Shown here: positions 56,167 through 64,000 of the stretch, piece by piece | Layout of the letters: each line of letters starts with the position of its first letter | How positions within the stretch are numbered: position 1 is the first letter of the stretch | DNA from: Anaerolineales bacterium | GTDB taxonomy: Bacteria > Chloroflexota > Anaerolineae > Anaerolineales > Villigracilaceae | DNA: 64,000 bases | NCBI GenBank assembly: GCA_023382595.1 | Contig: JAHDWB010000004.1 | Span: forward strand, 186,001-250,000 | Reading direction: 5' to 3' | Notes under the pieces: model-generated | Seen by the model: only the letters and a program-made list of their open reading frames with translations | Database searches by the model: none | Told to the model about the DNA's origin: nothing | Translations under genes and position numbers: made by a program

Positions 56167-57684
56167 CTACGAACAGATTTCTTTTCGCAGTTCCGCTTTT
56201 TGAACCTTGCCCATCGCGTTGCAGGGCAAATCCGGGCGGAAAACGATGGCTTTTGGACTCTTATACGGCGCGAGTTTTTCGCGGCAAAATCGCATCAGTT
56301 CTTCGCTGGTAGTTGATCCTTCTTTATTGAGCACCACCACCGCTGTGACCTTTTCACCCCATTCCGCATCAGGACAGCCGATCACCGCGCAGGCACTGAC
56401 AGCTGGATGCTCCGCCAGCACACGCTCCACTTCGGGCGGGTAGATATTGAGTCCGCCGCTGATGATGAGGTCTTTGGAGCGGCCGCACAGGGTTAGGTAG
56501 CCGTCCGCTTCGAGGCAGCCCAGGTCTCCGGTTTTGAACCAGCTGTCGGCGGAGAAGGAAGCGGATGTCTTGTCGGGCTGATTCCAATATCCCTTGAAGA
56601 TGTTCGGTCCGCGTAATTGCACATCCCCGATCTCCCCAGTTGGCAAGCTCTCACCCGTCTCTGAATGGACGATCCGCACTTCCACCCTGGGCAATGGCAA
56701 CCCGACCGAGCCAATGCGCCTCTCACCGTTCAGCGGATTGGAACAGTTCATGCCTGTCTCGGTCATGCCGTAGCGTTCGAGCAAAGTGTAGCCAAAGGTT
56801 TTCTGAAAGCCAGTGAAGACCTCGTCGGGCAGGCGATCTGACCCGGAGGTGATGAGGCGCACGCGGGATAGGTTGAATTGGCCTGCGTTTGGCACGTCGA
56901 GCAGGCGTTTGTGAATGGTCGGAACCGCCATGAAGACCGTGCATTCTCCGCTTGAAAGCAATTCGAGCGTCTTCTGCGCGTTGAATTCGCGCATGAGCAG
57001 GGTTGTCGCGCCTGCGTGCAAGGCGCCGTGTAATGCGACGAATAATCCATGCACGTGGAAGATGGGCAGGACGTGGAGGAGGGCATCATCCGCCTGCCAA
57101 CCCCATGCTTTATGGAGCGCATCAAAATTGGAGATCAGGTTTCCATGCGTGATCTCTGCGCCCTTGGGACGGCCTGTAGTGCCGGATGTGTAGATGATCA
57201 CTGCCGTGTCGGATGGCTTGGAAGTTGGGAATCGGGGATTAGAGATTGGTGCAGATATCAGAGAATTGAATTGGTCCGGCCTGGATGGGTCGAGAAAAAC
57301 ACATTCCTTCAAATCAGGCAATTGCAGAAGAATGGATTGGATTTTCTCTTTTGACGACTTGAGTGCGAAGAAGAGTTTCGCGCCGGAATCCTCGAGGAAA
57401 TATTTCACTTCATCAGGCGGATAGGCGAGATTAAGCGGCAGAGAGATCGCTCCAAGACGCGCAGTTGCCAGGTGCAATAGGATGAACTCGGTGCATTTGG
57501 AAAGCTGCAAGGCAACGCGGTCACCGGGCTGTACCCCGAGGCTTTGCAAGTAAACTGCCGTGCGGTTAACCTGCTCACTCAATTCTGTGTAGGTAATGCG
57601 CTGAAGCGGCGGGTCAATGAATTCGAGCGCAACCTTGTTTGGATAGTTACGGACGTTTTCGGTGAAAGAGCTGAGGAAGGACAT
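56167..57684 (-). CDS. Malonyl-CoA synthetase-like acyl-CoA ligase (MatB/ACSF3 type)
   Basis: A 505-residue ANL-superfamily ligase. IIYTSGTTGRPKGAEITHGN binds ATP; VLPIFHVHGLFVALHGAL and LERYGMTETGMNCSNPLNGE are close to the MatB/ACSF3 versions rather than to long-chain or acetyl ligases; the C-terminal hinge GRSKDLIISGG and catalytic Lys in NAMGKVQK are kept. MatB makes malonyl-CoA from malonate, CoA and ATP. It could supply the malonyl-specific AT domain of the megasynthase 6.4 kb away on the same strand, though the kinase operon separates them. A medium-chain acyl substrate is the alternative. Confidence 0.8.
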   Translation of the reverse strand: MSFLSSFTENVRNYPNKVALEFIDPPLQRITYTELSEQVNRTAVYLQSLGVQPGDRVALQLSKCTEFILLHLATARLGAISLPLNLAYPPDEVKYFLEDSGAKLFFALKSSKEKIQSILLQLPDLKECVFLDPSRPDQFNSLISAPISNPRFPTSKPSDTAVIIYTSGTTGRPKGAEITHGNLISNFDALHKAWGWQADDALLHVLPIFHVHGLFVALHGALHAGATTLLMREFNAQKTLELLSSGECTVFMAVPTIHKRLLDVPNAGQFNLSRVRLITSGSDRLPDEVFTGFQKTFGYTLLERYGMTETGMNCSNPLNGERRIGSVGLPLPRVEVRIVHSETGESLPTGEIGDVQLRGPNIFKGYWNQPDKTSASFSADSWFKTGDLGCLEADGYLTLCGRSKDLIISGGLNIYPPEVERVLAEHPAVSACAVIGCPDAEWGEKVTAVVVLNKEGSTTSEELMRFCREKLAPYKSPKAIVFRPDLPCNAMGKVQKAELRKEICS

Positions 57685-57693
57685 GGGGTTATT

Positions 57694-58563
57694 CTATCGC
57701 CAGAGGGAAATCCGTTCGGGGATGCGTTCATCGCCCAACTCGTGGCAGAACTTTTTTAGTTTGGGATACGCGCCGCGCCATTTCAGGTCATCGAGTTTTT
57801 CCTTGAGGGGCACATCCGTGCGCAGGGTGGAGAGTTCCCGGAACAACAACGCATCCTTGTAATTGTTTTGCAGATTTTCAACCAACGTGGTCGCACGCCC
57901 CAAACCTAGCGGGATTTTTTTCGGGTCTTTGGGAATAGCCTCGATGTGTTTGAACTCTGCCAATACCGTCGCTGTGGATTTCGCACCCCAGCCTTGAACG
58001 CCGGGATAGCCGTCCGCCGAGTCGCCGACGAGCGCAAGATAATCAGGGATCGATTTGGGGCTTACACCGAACTTTTCGACCACGCCTTGTTCATTGAGGA
58101 ATATCTCGCGGCGGCGATCCCAACAAATCACGCGGTCGCCGTCCACCATTTGCGTCAGGTCTTTATCCACCGAACAGATGACGATCTGCTCAATGGATTT
58201 GGATTTCTTGAACTTTGCTGTCGCGGTGGCGATCGCATCGTCCGCTTCGAACTTGACCATGGACCAGACCGTCAACCCCAACGCCTCTGCCGCCTTTTCA
58301 GCCAACGGGAATTGCGCCATGAGGAGCGGGTCCACACCGTCACCGGTTTTGTATCCTGCATAGAGTTTATTGCGGAATGACTCGATGACATGATCGAAGG
58401 CAACCGCCACATGCGTAACTTGCGGGTCGCTCAGCAATAACAACAAGCTTCTCAACAGCCCGAGCGCAGCGCCGACTTCCTGTCCGCTGGGGGATTTTTT
58501 AGGCGGGGCGCCAAAGTGACTACGGAATAGCTCGTATGTGCCGTCAACCAGATGGATCTTCAT
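57694..58563 (-). CDS. 5'-3' exonuclease / flap endonuclease-like (PIN-like, PolA N-terminal homologue)
   Basis: A 289-residue stand-alone 5' nuclease. The metal-binding acidic residues are distributed as in the PolA 5'-exonuclease: HLVDGTYELF, VAVAFDH, KFEADDAIATA, ICSVDKDLTQMV and the helix-hairpin-helix region LALVGDSADGYPGVQGWGAKS. It should remove RNA primers or flaps during replication and repair. It lies 9 bp upstream of the ligase gene and overlaps the DUF2877 gene's end by 20 bp, so the three minus-strand genes may be co-transcribed, but a common function is not apparent. Confidence 0.9.
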   Translation of the reverse strand: MKIHLVDGTYELFRSHFGAPPKKSPSGQEVGAALGLLRSLLLLLSDPQVTHVAVAFDHVIESFRNKLYAGYKTGDGVDPLLMAQFPLAEKAAEALGLTVWSMVKFEADDAIATATAKFKKSKSIEQIVICSVDKDLTQMVDGDRVICWDRRREIFLNEQGVVEKFGVSPKSIPDYLALVGDSADGYPGVQGWGAKSTATVLAEFKHIEAIPKDPKKIPLGLGRATTLVENLQNNYKDALLFRELSTLRTDVPLKEKLDDLKWRGAYPKLKKFCHELGDERIPERISLWR

Positions 58564-59365
58564 GTACCGTTAACTCCTTTTTCTTCAGACTTGTAAAAAC
58601 ATCGACAAACCCAGCCAACGCATCGGCTCCGGAAGTCTCGCCTACGGCAAGGATTTTCTCCATTGATTCTTGGATTATTATCATGTTACCAGAAATCAAT
58701 GCATCGAAAAAATGATGCCACAAGATGCCCGCTTCGCCCCTTCCCGCGGACCTGATCCATGCTGCTGAAAGGGATGTGGTCAACGGTGCAGTGTCTTTCG
58801 CAATTTCGTCTGCAAGCACACTTGCGATCTCATAAGGATGAATGATCCACGCGGCATGGATGGCGCCCATGATGAAGTCGTCACCTGAAGGGGTGAGTCC
58901 CTGCCCCAAGCCTGCAAGTTGTCTGGCGGCAGACAGGCAGGATGAAATGTCCGCGTTCGCGAGGGCAAATGATAATAAACCCGGGAATTCGTCATGAGCA
59001 ATGTGCAATTTCGATACTCGCTCGGTAATTTCATCTTTTTTGACATATCCCTTTTCCCAATCAGGACGAGGGAACCATGTCCTCGCATGGTCAAGTGGGA
59101 TGATGAAATCCCCGAGAGTGAGTTGGCTTTCATGGATAGAGATTGGGGATCGGATGTGAAGACGTTCTGAAAATAAAACATTATCTTCGATCACAAGGTT
59201 GAAGGGACCATCCCCGATCTGAGGCGTGACGATTGACAGTATCTCCCTGTGTTCGTTGATAAGGTTGCAGGCGCGGTCGAAGACGTGCAGAATGCGCGGG
59301 TGGCGCGAATTTTTCAGCCAATCGTTTACAGCGGGCGTGAGAGAAAGGGCGTTTATGGGTTGCAT
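58544..59365 (-). CDS. DUF2877-like protein
   Basis: About 273 residues, matching my memory of DUF2877 by its central motif AGLGQGLTPSGDDFIMGAIHA. Members are usually found near carboxylase/fdrA-type or allantoin-related genes and have no established activity; the Gly-rich, Asp-Asp motif suggests a binding or catalytic site. The visible region has no membrane segment. The start ATG 59365 (MQPINALSLTP) is preferred to 59413, which would add an unrelated Cys-rich stretch. Its stop is inside the exonuclease gene, implying translation coupling. Confidence 0.75.
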   Translation of the reverse strand: MQPINALSLTPAVNDWLKNSRHPRILHVFDRACNLINEHREILSIVTPQIGDGPFNLVIEDNVLFSERLHIRSPISIHESQLTLGDFIIPLDHARTWFPRPDWEKGYVKKDEITERVSKLHIAHDEFPGLLSFALANADISSCLSAARQLAGLGQGLTPSGDDFIMGAIHAAWIIHPYEIASVLADEIAKDTAPLTTSLSAAWIRSAGRGEAGILWHHFFDALISGNMIIIQESMEKILAVGETSGADALAGFVDVFTSLKKKELTVHEDPSG

Positions 59366-59577
59366 TGACGTATAATTCCGACAGTTAATGTCTATTATAC
59401 AGAGTCGCAGCAAGTTTTGTCAGTCAATACAAAATCGCGATGAACGAATGCACAAATGCTTTCAAACTTCGAGAGTGATCTGAGGATGGCTTTCCCCGTT
59501 TTACCGCTTGCGCCTGTGAGAAGAATTATGATAACGTGTAATCCTCCAGGAATTATCCCACGAACGGAAGGTAAGAT

Positions 59578-60075
59578 ATGTTTTCCATCGAGAAATGCCC
59601 CGTCCCAGACAATACTCTGCTGGATAAATATTCGTCAATCCCTGGAGCCTATGTAGATTGTTACACGACTGGCATCTCCAAATTAATGCCATTTCCCGAA
59701 TACATCCACGCCTTTTACACAACGCCGCTATTTAAGCTGGAACGATCAATATTGAAGTTCCTTGTATCCAAACCATCAACCGATCTTCAGGCAAAGCAGG
59801 CAGCCAATGGTGAAATTGACAAATTCGCCGCATGGACGGTCGAAGCACGAAGCGAAAACGAATTACTCATGTGCGATTTATTGGGGCGTACCCGTTCATG
59901 GTTTATGACAGAGAATGATGGGGCGAAGACAAAGCTATATTTTGGCTCGGCAGTCGTCCCGAAGGCGGGACGCGAGTCGTTGGGTTTTGGTTTCCGAGCC
60001 TTGCTGGGGTTTCACCAAATCTACTCGGTGTTGCTGTTGGCTTCTGCAAAATCGAAGCTGACACAGCGGATATAG
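59578..60075 (+). CDS. DUF2867-like small protein, function unknown
   Basis: A 165-residue protein. The order of motifs (AFYTTPLFKLERSILKFLV, then a beta-rich stretch WTVEARSENELLMCDLLGRTRSWF, then a helix LLGFHQIYSVLLLASAK) recalls DUF2867 proteins, but the match is by eye and weak. It is soluble or peripherally attached. GGAAGG upstream supports ATG 59578. It is alone on the plus strand, divergent from the DUF2877 gene and 90 bp before the VOC gene. Confidence 0.6.
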   Translation: MFSIEKCPVPDNTLLDKYSSIPGAYVDCYTTGISKLMPFPEYIHAFYTTPLFKLERSILKFLVSKPSTDLQAKQAANGEIDKFAAWTVEARSENELLMCDLLGRTRSWFMTENDGAKTKLYFGSAVVPKAGRESLGFGFRALLGFHQIYSVLLLASAKSKLTQRI

Positions 60076-60165
60076 GAAATTGCCCTTTTTTACCTTGCCA
60101 AATCAGAATATTTGTTCTAAAATATATCGAATATTTTACTCACTAAAAACGAAAGGATGTGTTTA

Positions 60166-60525
60166 ATGTTGAATCTAAATTCGGTCATGCTCGGAACGAC
60201 GCAGCCGCAAGTATTGGCGGCTTTTTATGAAAAGGTGCTCGGCAAACCCGCAGAAATGAACGACCCTGAAAATGGTTTCTGGGGCTGGCAGGTTGGCGGA
60301 GGTTTTTTGGGGATTTTGAACCACTCTGAAATGGGCGGCAAGACCAAAGACCCCGGGCGCATCATGCTCAATTATGAAACGGCGGATGTGAAAGCCGAAT
60401 TCGAGCGGATTCAGTCCCTTGGGGCTGTGGTGGTGAAAGAGCCGTATGACATGGGCGGCGGCTGGATCGCCACATTGGCAGATCCTGACGGGAATTATTT
60501 CCAATTGATGAACCCGATGGGATGA
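60166..60525 (+). CDS. VOC-superfamily (glyoxalase/bleomycin-resistance-like) protein
   Basis: About 119 residues with the beta-alpha-beta-beta-beta fold of the vicinal oxygen chelate family: LAAFYEKVLGKPAEM, RIMLNYETADVKAEFERIQ and TLADPDGNYFQLMNP. Members isomerise, open rings or bind hydrophobic ligands; the substrate cannot be inferred. I start at the second ATG (60166), nine bases after GAAAGGA, rather than 60157, which overlaps that site. A terminator follows 15 bp after the stop. Confidence 0.85.
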   Translation: MLNLNSVMLGTTQPQVLAAFYEKVLGKPAEMNDPENGFWGWQVGGGFLGILNHSEMGGKTKDPGRIMLNYETADVKAEFERIQSLGAVVVKEPYDMGGGWIATLADPDGNYFQLMNPMG

Positions 60526-60539
60526 TGGTGAAGTGTGGG

Positions 60540-60580
60540 CAGGCGGCAGTTATCTTTAAGATGATTGCTGCCTGTTTTAT
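60540..60580 (+). terminator. Terminator after the VOC gene
   Basis: CAGGCGGCAGTTATCTT pairs with AAGATGATTGCTGCCTG over about 15-17 bp with three G-T wobbles, followed by TTTTAT (60575-60580). Confidence 0.85.
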
Positions 60581-60857
60581 CACAGCAGTAAGGGGAGAAG
60601 CCAATACTCTTCAACAAAAATTGACTTGGAAACCCACCCGCCATCTGCGCAGAAAAGAAGCCGAGCCCATGCCATCTCCTTTAGGAGCCCCACAGGGGTG
60701 CTCACCCTTCGGGTACGATGTCGCGAAGGGGCAAACGGATATGTCGATTGCTCAAGCCAATCAGGCGTCACACTGACTGCCTGTTAGGGGGTGTCAAAGT
60801 GGTGAGGTCCCATTCAATTTATTCATAACGCCTGCCTGGCTTTGTCACTTGGATTTG
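60581..60857. other. Non-coding stretch before the AT-rich island
   Basis: No convincing gene. It contains short inverted repeats (CCCTTCG ... CGAAGGG around 60703-60730 and CCCC-ACA-GGGG near 60690), which may be a degraded palindromic element. It marks the switch from normal composition to the AT-rich genes that follow. The open frame at 60522-60776 is low in support. Confidence 0.4.
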
Positions 60858-62015
60858 TTATGTTGGCATCGGAAAATCAAAATTGTATTTTGATATCAAA
60901 TTTTGGCGATACTTCTTAACGCTTGTGACCTCTTCTTGTGAAATATCTAGCTTTTCGCCAAAGACCTTTCTGAGAATTTGATTATTACCTTCTATCTGTA
61001 AAGCTTGATCCATAAGATCAATAAATCCAGTGAATCGTCTAGTTACTAATTTATCAGGAATAACATTTGTTAAAACTTCTTTTAATAACATGAACGCTGG
61101 ATTTGTCAAAACTTTTTTTGGATCTAGTTCTTCAAGCGCATCAATCACAGAACCTGCCAATTCCTTAATGAACGAAGCACGAGTATTGCCGAACTTTTTT
61201 GACATTGTTGATATTGCGTCCTCAAGATCGTCATAAATTTCAACTTTCTCTTTTAAAGACTTTGCTTTTTCAATCTCATTCGACCACTCCTGAGTTCCTT
61301 CTCTAAACTCATGCAACTCCTCTCGCATTTCAATAAGCCGACGAGGTATATCGGATGATTTTTCACACCTGGAAAGTAGAATCGTAAGAAGAGGTGGTAG
61401 ATATATTGTTCTCGGTCTTATTAATGAATGAAACCCTTCCACCTTCTTCCTATGTTGCGATGCCAATTCCCTATAGATCTTAAGAGCTGGTAAATCAAAT
61501 TCATGAAAAGCATCTAAAAGTGGTAAAAGATTGCGGGAGGATGGCATTAAGGTTAATGATGATTTAGATAACTCTTCAAGTATTAGCCGTATGTATCCTT
61601 CAAGTCGTTTACTTGAGATTAAAAGACCATTCCTTTCCTTATATTCTCCAGAATGCGATAAGATACCTGGTACTTTATCCTTATCATTTTTTGATAGCTT
61701 TAGCCAATAATCATAAGAATTTATATCGAAAGAAAGCGATGGCGCCCAATCATAAAGTGCCCGAGTAGAATCGGATACGGCAAAAACGGCGTTTGTTAAC
61801 TTATTTTCTTGTAACTTGCGCAGAGGACAAGTTTTGTCTTCACCAAAGGCAAGATATGTAACATCTTTCGCTGATATATCAACATAGACCTCATTTTCGA
61901 GTACGTACAAGTCGACAAAATTGGAAAACTCCATAAGATGTGCAAGACTAATTCGCCCACCTTCCAACACACAACTCACACTAAAATCGCTGATAAGACT
62001 GACAATTCCATTCAT
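60858..62015 (-). CDS. Unknown protein of the AT-rich island, partner of a J-domain protein
   Basis: About 385 residues, no family recognised. It appears soluble and mostly helical after a beta-rich N-terminal quarter; a probable coiled coil runs about residues 230-270 (LIEMREELHEFREGTQEWSN ... SLKEKVEIYDDLEDAIS). There is no signal peptide, membrane span or recognisable nuclease, NTPase or protease motif. Base composition and codon use (AAA, AAT, ATA, TTA rich) differ sharply from the neighbours and suggest recent transfer. ATG 62015 (MNGIVSLIS) is nine bases after AGGAG; ATG 62024 directly abuts it. It lies 12 bp downstream of the J-domain gene and so is co-transcribed. Confidence 0.75.
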   Translation of the reverse strand: MNGIVSLISDFSVSCVLEGGRISLAHLMEFSNFVDLYVLENEVYVDISAKDVTYLAFGEDKTCPLRKLQENKLTNAVFAVSDSTRALYDWAPSLSFDINSYDYWLKLSKNDKDKVPGILSHSGEYKERNGLLISSKRLEGYIRLILEELSKSSLTLMPSSRNLLPLLDAFHEFDLPALKIYRELASQHRKKVEGFHSLIRPRTIYLPPLLTILLSRCEKSSDIPRRLIEMREELHEFREGTQEWSNEIEKAKSLKEKVEIYDDLEDAISTMSKKFGNTRASFIKELAGSVIDALEELDPKKVLTNPAFMLLKEVLTNVIPDKLVTRRFTGFIDLMDQALQIEGNNQILRKVFGEKLDISQEEVTSVKKYRQNLISKYNFDFPMPT

Positions 62016-62027
62016 GGGTAACATCTC

Positions 62028-63053
62028 CTACAATGGTGAAGCCAACCCCTTTTCTATTTGGATAATTTCCCATGCTCTTCTTAATTCTTTCATACGCTGA
62101 TAAGCCAAAGTTTGTTGTTCCGCAGATTGTCCGACGATACGGTCAGGGTGAACTTTGTACAATTCAGAAACATAGGTACTGCGAATGGATTCATCTGAGG
62201 AGTTTATATTCAAACCTAGAACCTTGTAGGGGTCAAAACACAGGCAGGCAACCAGTTCTGTCACGACTTCTATCATTTTGAAATTTTCCGCTTTTTCTTT
62301 CTCTTGGATTGCCTCAACGATGAACGCAACAATTACAAATATAATTAGAACCACGCTCAAAACAGCAATCACAACAAGTACAATTCTCAATAACTTAAGT
62401 GCAATAGGTGCTAACCATGCTAAGCGTTTTTTGATTTCTCTCCACCATTGATTGATATCTCCCTTCCATTGATCTGCTGGATTAAGCTTTCCTCCCAAAG
62501 CAGAAGCAATTTGTCTATCAATTAAATGAACTCCGTTTCTTTGTTTTATTGCATTAACGAGATCATCGACCTTTGGTGACGCAAAACGAAACAATAACCC
62601 TGGAACCACACTGCTAGGATGATAAGTCTTGCTTTTTTGATATGGTTGATATTCTATAGGGCTGACATTCGGTTTAGGTGTAATAGCCCTTAATTTCTGT
62701 ATACGTTCCTCTTCAGACAAATGAAAGATATGCTCATAATCTTGTGCATTAATAGCAATCAGTATCTTTTCACATATTTCTTCATTAGATAATTTTCTCA
62801 ATTCTACTTCTTTACCTAGTTCTAGAAATTCTGCCGTGCGTAACACAGAGTTGTATAAAATATCTTCAAAAAGCCTACTGTTGGGTATGCGAGCGAACTT
62901 TGATAGTCGCTGCATTATCTTTTCGATAAAGTATGGTCTCCGATTTCCTTCATATGATGAAACAGGCTTTCCTTTAATAACTTCTAAAAGCCTGACTATC
63001 TCATAATCAGGAAGAAGGTTTGTTATGCGAGAGTACTTTAGTGGAAGAGCCAT
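62028..63053 (-). CDS. Membrane-anchored J-domain (DnaJ-like) protein
   Basis: A 341-residue protein. Residues 1-210 are an unrecognised helical domain. One strong membrane helix follows (LKLLRIVLVVIAVLSVVLIIF, about 228-252). The C terminus is a J domain: DPYKVLGLNINSSDESIRSTY, the HPD tripeptide in LYKVHPDRIVG, and an ending helix AYQRMKELRRAWEIIQ. J domains trigger the ATPase of Hsp70. A C-terminal J domain behind a membrane anchor and an unknown N-terminal domain suggests that DnaK is brought to a membrane-located target. It shares the AT-rich composition of the next gene. No zinc-finger or substrate-binding regions of true DnaJ are present. ATG 63053; no Shine-Dalgarno sequence. Confidence 0.85.
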   Translation of the reverse strand: MALPLKYSRITNLLPDYEIVRLLEVIKGKPVSSYEGNRRPYFIEKIMQRLSKFARIPNSRLFEDILYNSVLRTAEFLELGKEVELRKLSNEEICEKILIAINAQDYEHIFHLSEEERIQKLRAITPKPNVSPIEYQPYQKSKTYHPSSVVPGLLFRFASPKVDDLVNAIKQRNGVHLIDRQIASALGGKLNPADQWKGDINQWWREIKKRLAWLAPIALKLLRIVLVVIAVLSVVLIIFVIVAFIVEAIQEKEKAENFKMIEVVTELVACLCFDPYKVLGLNINSSDESIRSTYVSELYKVHPDRIVGQSAEQQTLAYQRMKELRRAWEIIQIEKGLASPL

Positions 63054-63256
63054 TTTAGATGATATAAATCTTGTCTGAGGGCTTACTCGATAATCATACA
63101 GTAGTTTCCATAGAGAATCAATGCAAATGCATATGTACTAATTGCTACATACTAGACAATAATCTTCAAATCTCTTGTGGTGGCTAATAGTAAGGGCAAT
63201 GTCCTTCGAAACAGAATCAATCATCGGCTAAGAAAGAAGCGGGGTACTTCATCCAA
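63054..63256. other. AT-rich intergenic region upstream of the J-domain gene
   Basis: About 200 bp of mixed composition holding no gene or clear hairpin. It should contain the promoter of the two-gene island. No attachment-site-like direct repeat was found by eye. Confidence 0.3.
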
Positions 63257-64000
63257 TTATTTACTATTCACAATTCCCCACAACCGATTCGAATTCAGCG
63301 GAATTTCCAAAATCTCAAAGTCCACATCGTGAAGTGCATCTTCCAACGCCTGCGCGAACAGCGGACCGACGGGAATCGCGCCCGCCTCGCCCGCGCCCTT
63401 CACGCCCATCGGGTTGAGCGGCGAAAGCGTCACGCCGTGTCCCGTTTCGATGTGCGGCACATCCAGGCTCGTGGGCAGGTGATAATCCATGAACGTGCCG
63501 TTGAGCAGTTGCCCATTCTCGTCATAAGCGAGACGCTCATAAAAGGCATTACCGATGCCCTGCGCCACGCCGCCGTGAATTTGTCCATCGAGGATCAGCG
63601 GATTGATGACCTTGCCGCAATCGTGCACGACAAGATATTTTTGGATTTGGATCTGCATCGTCTCGGGGTTGACTTCCACGATCATGGCGTGGATGCCGCT
63701 GGCAGTGGCACCTCTTTCTGGACCGAAATAATTGGTCGCTTCCAACCCAGGCTCGGTACCAGGCTTGACGGCTCCGCGCATCGGATTCGCCTTGCCCGCC
63801 AGTTCACCCAATGAAATGGACATGCGCGGCAGGTCCTGCACTTTGACCATGCCATCTGCGAGTTCGAGTTCATCTTCGGGCGCGTTGAAATGCTCGGAGG
63901 CGAGTTTGAGAATTTTCGCCCGCACCACCTTTGCGGCTTCATTGATCGCGTTGCCCGCCACGACCGCGCCGCGGCTGGCGAACGTCCCTGCACCCCAATA
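63257..64000 (-). CDS. Xanthine dehydrogenase-family molybdopterin subunit (5' part outside window)
   Basis: The C-terminal 247 residues of a large molybdenum hydroxylase subunit (XdhA/CoxL type), with the frame open to the window edge. GTFASRGAVVAGNAI, VHDCGKVINPLILDGQIHGG and the active-site Glu in GVKGAGEAGAIPVGP are diagnostic. Such enzymes hydroxylate purines, aldehydes or aromatic acids, or oxidise CO, and work with FAD and [2Fe-2S] subunits. The CO-specific Cys loop would lie outside the window, so the substrate is undecided. DUF2877-type genes are often near such loci, but here 4 kb of unrelated DNA is between. Confidence 0.92.
   Translation of the reverse strand, partial: YWGAGTFASRGAVVAGNAINEAAKVVRAKILKLASEHFNAPEDELELADGMVKVQDLPRMSISLGELAGKANPMRGAVKPGTEPGLEATNYFGPERGATASGIHAMIVEVNPETMQIQIQKYLVVHDCGKVINPLILDGQIHGGVAQGIGNAFYERLAYDENGQLLNGTFMDYHLPTSLDVPHIETGHGVTLSPLNPMGVKGAGEAGAIPVGPLFAQALEDALHDVDFEILEIPLNSNRLWGIVNSK

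Noticed and set aside
60522-60776. 84-residue open frame after the VOC gene
   Set aside because: It runs through the terminator and repeat-like sequence, has no ribosome site and matches no family.
1-64000. CRISPR arrays, tRNA or rRNA genes, integrase or transposase genes
   Set aside because: No regularly spaced repeats, no tRNA T-loop/acceptor patterns and no recombinase motifs were found by eye; a short tRNA could still be missed without a covariance search.

Overview
The window is one contiguous piece of a bacterial chromosome of moderately high GC. Coding is dense on both strands, and I see no rRNA, tRNA, CRISPR array, phage or transposase gene. The most likely source is a Chloroflexota bacterium of the Anaerolineae type. 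This is inferred from the mix of genes: menaquinone rather than ubiquinone genes, a corrinoid-methyltransferase cluster with a RACo-type activator and a small PF13769-type protein, a non-canonical heme-copper NO reductase/oxidase with an NnrS-like protein, FHA/Ser-Thr-kinase signalling, and lipoproteins with an LxAC lipobox. The species cannot be named from the sequence alone.

Layout. 1-4.7 kb (-): a soluble hybrid sensor kinase with seven GAF domains, cut by the window edge. 4.8-9.2 kb (-): a methyl-transfer operon (PF13769 protein, RACo-like activator, homocysteine methyltransferase-like protein, UroD/MtaA-like protein) punctuated by palindromic repeats. 9.4-10.6 kb (-): a YhiN-type flavoprotein. 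10.7-19.7 kb (-): a LacI-controlled alpha-glucoside/trehalose-type uptake and use locus (regulator, binding protein, two permeases, GH63-like hydrolase, trehalose synthase, ROK kinase). One of its permeases carries an inserted c-type heme domain. 19.7-22.0 kb: uracil-DNA glycosylase, menaquinone methyltransferase and divergent menA. 22.1-24.6 kb (-): an SsuABC/ThiXYZ-type transporter. 24.7-26.0 kb (+): glycerate 2-kinase.

26-35.5 kb is mainly respiratory: an NnrS-like protein, a small exported protein, a cytochrome b-ferredoxin fusion, a CcoI/CopA-like ATPase, a TauE-like protein and a three-gene heme-copper enzyme whose active-site tyrosine position is glutamine. 35.8-38.7 kb (+): a FabF-like ketosynthase and a membrane glycosyltransferase-like protein. 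38.7-49.8 kb (-): a compact lipopeptide pathway with a 3211-residue FAAL-ACP-KS-AT-ACP-C-A-PCP-reductase megasynthase, a type II thioesterase and an Sfp-type phosphopantetheinyl transferase. A malonyl-CoA synthetase-like gene lies at 56-57.7 kb.

50-56 kb (+): a signalling operon behind a consensus sigma-70-type promoter, with a triple-FHA ABC transporter, a lipoprotein and a transmembrane Ser/Thr kinase. The kinase has five Thr-x-x-Asp/Glu motifs in its juxtamembrane stretch, the kind of site FHA domains read. The lipoprotein shares a Pro-rich/helical segment with the transporter. 57.7-60.5 kb holds small housekeeping or unknown genes. 60.86-63.05 kb (-) is an AT-rich two-gene island (unknown protein plus membrane J-domain protein) that looks acquired. 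The window ends inside a xanthine-dehydrogenase-family molybdenum subunit.

The least expected items are the heme-domain-in-permease fusion, the kinase/FHA/ABC/lipoprotein module, the reductively released PKS-NRPS assembly line, the Tyr-to-Gln heme-copper enzyme and the AT-rich J-domain pair.
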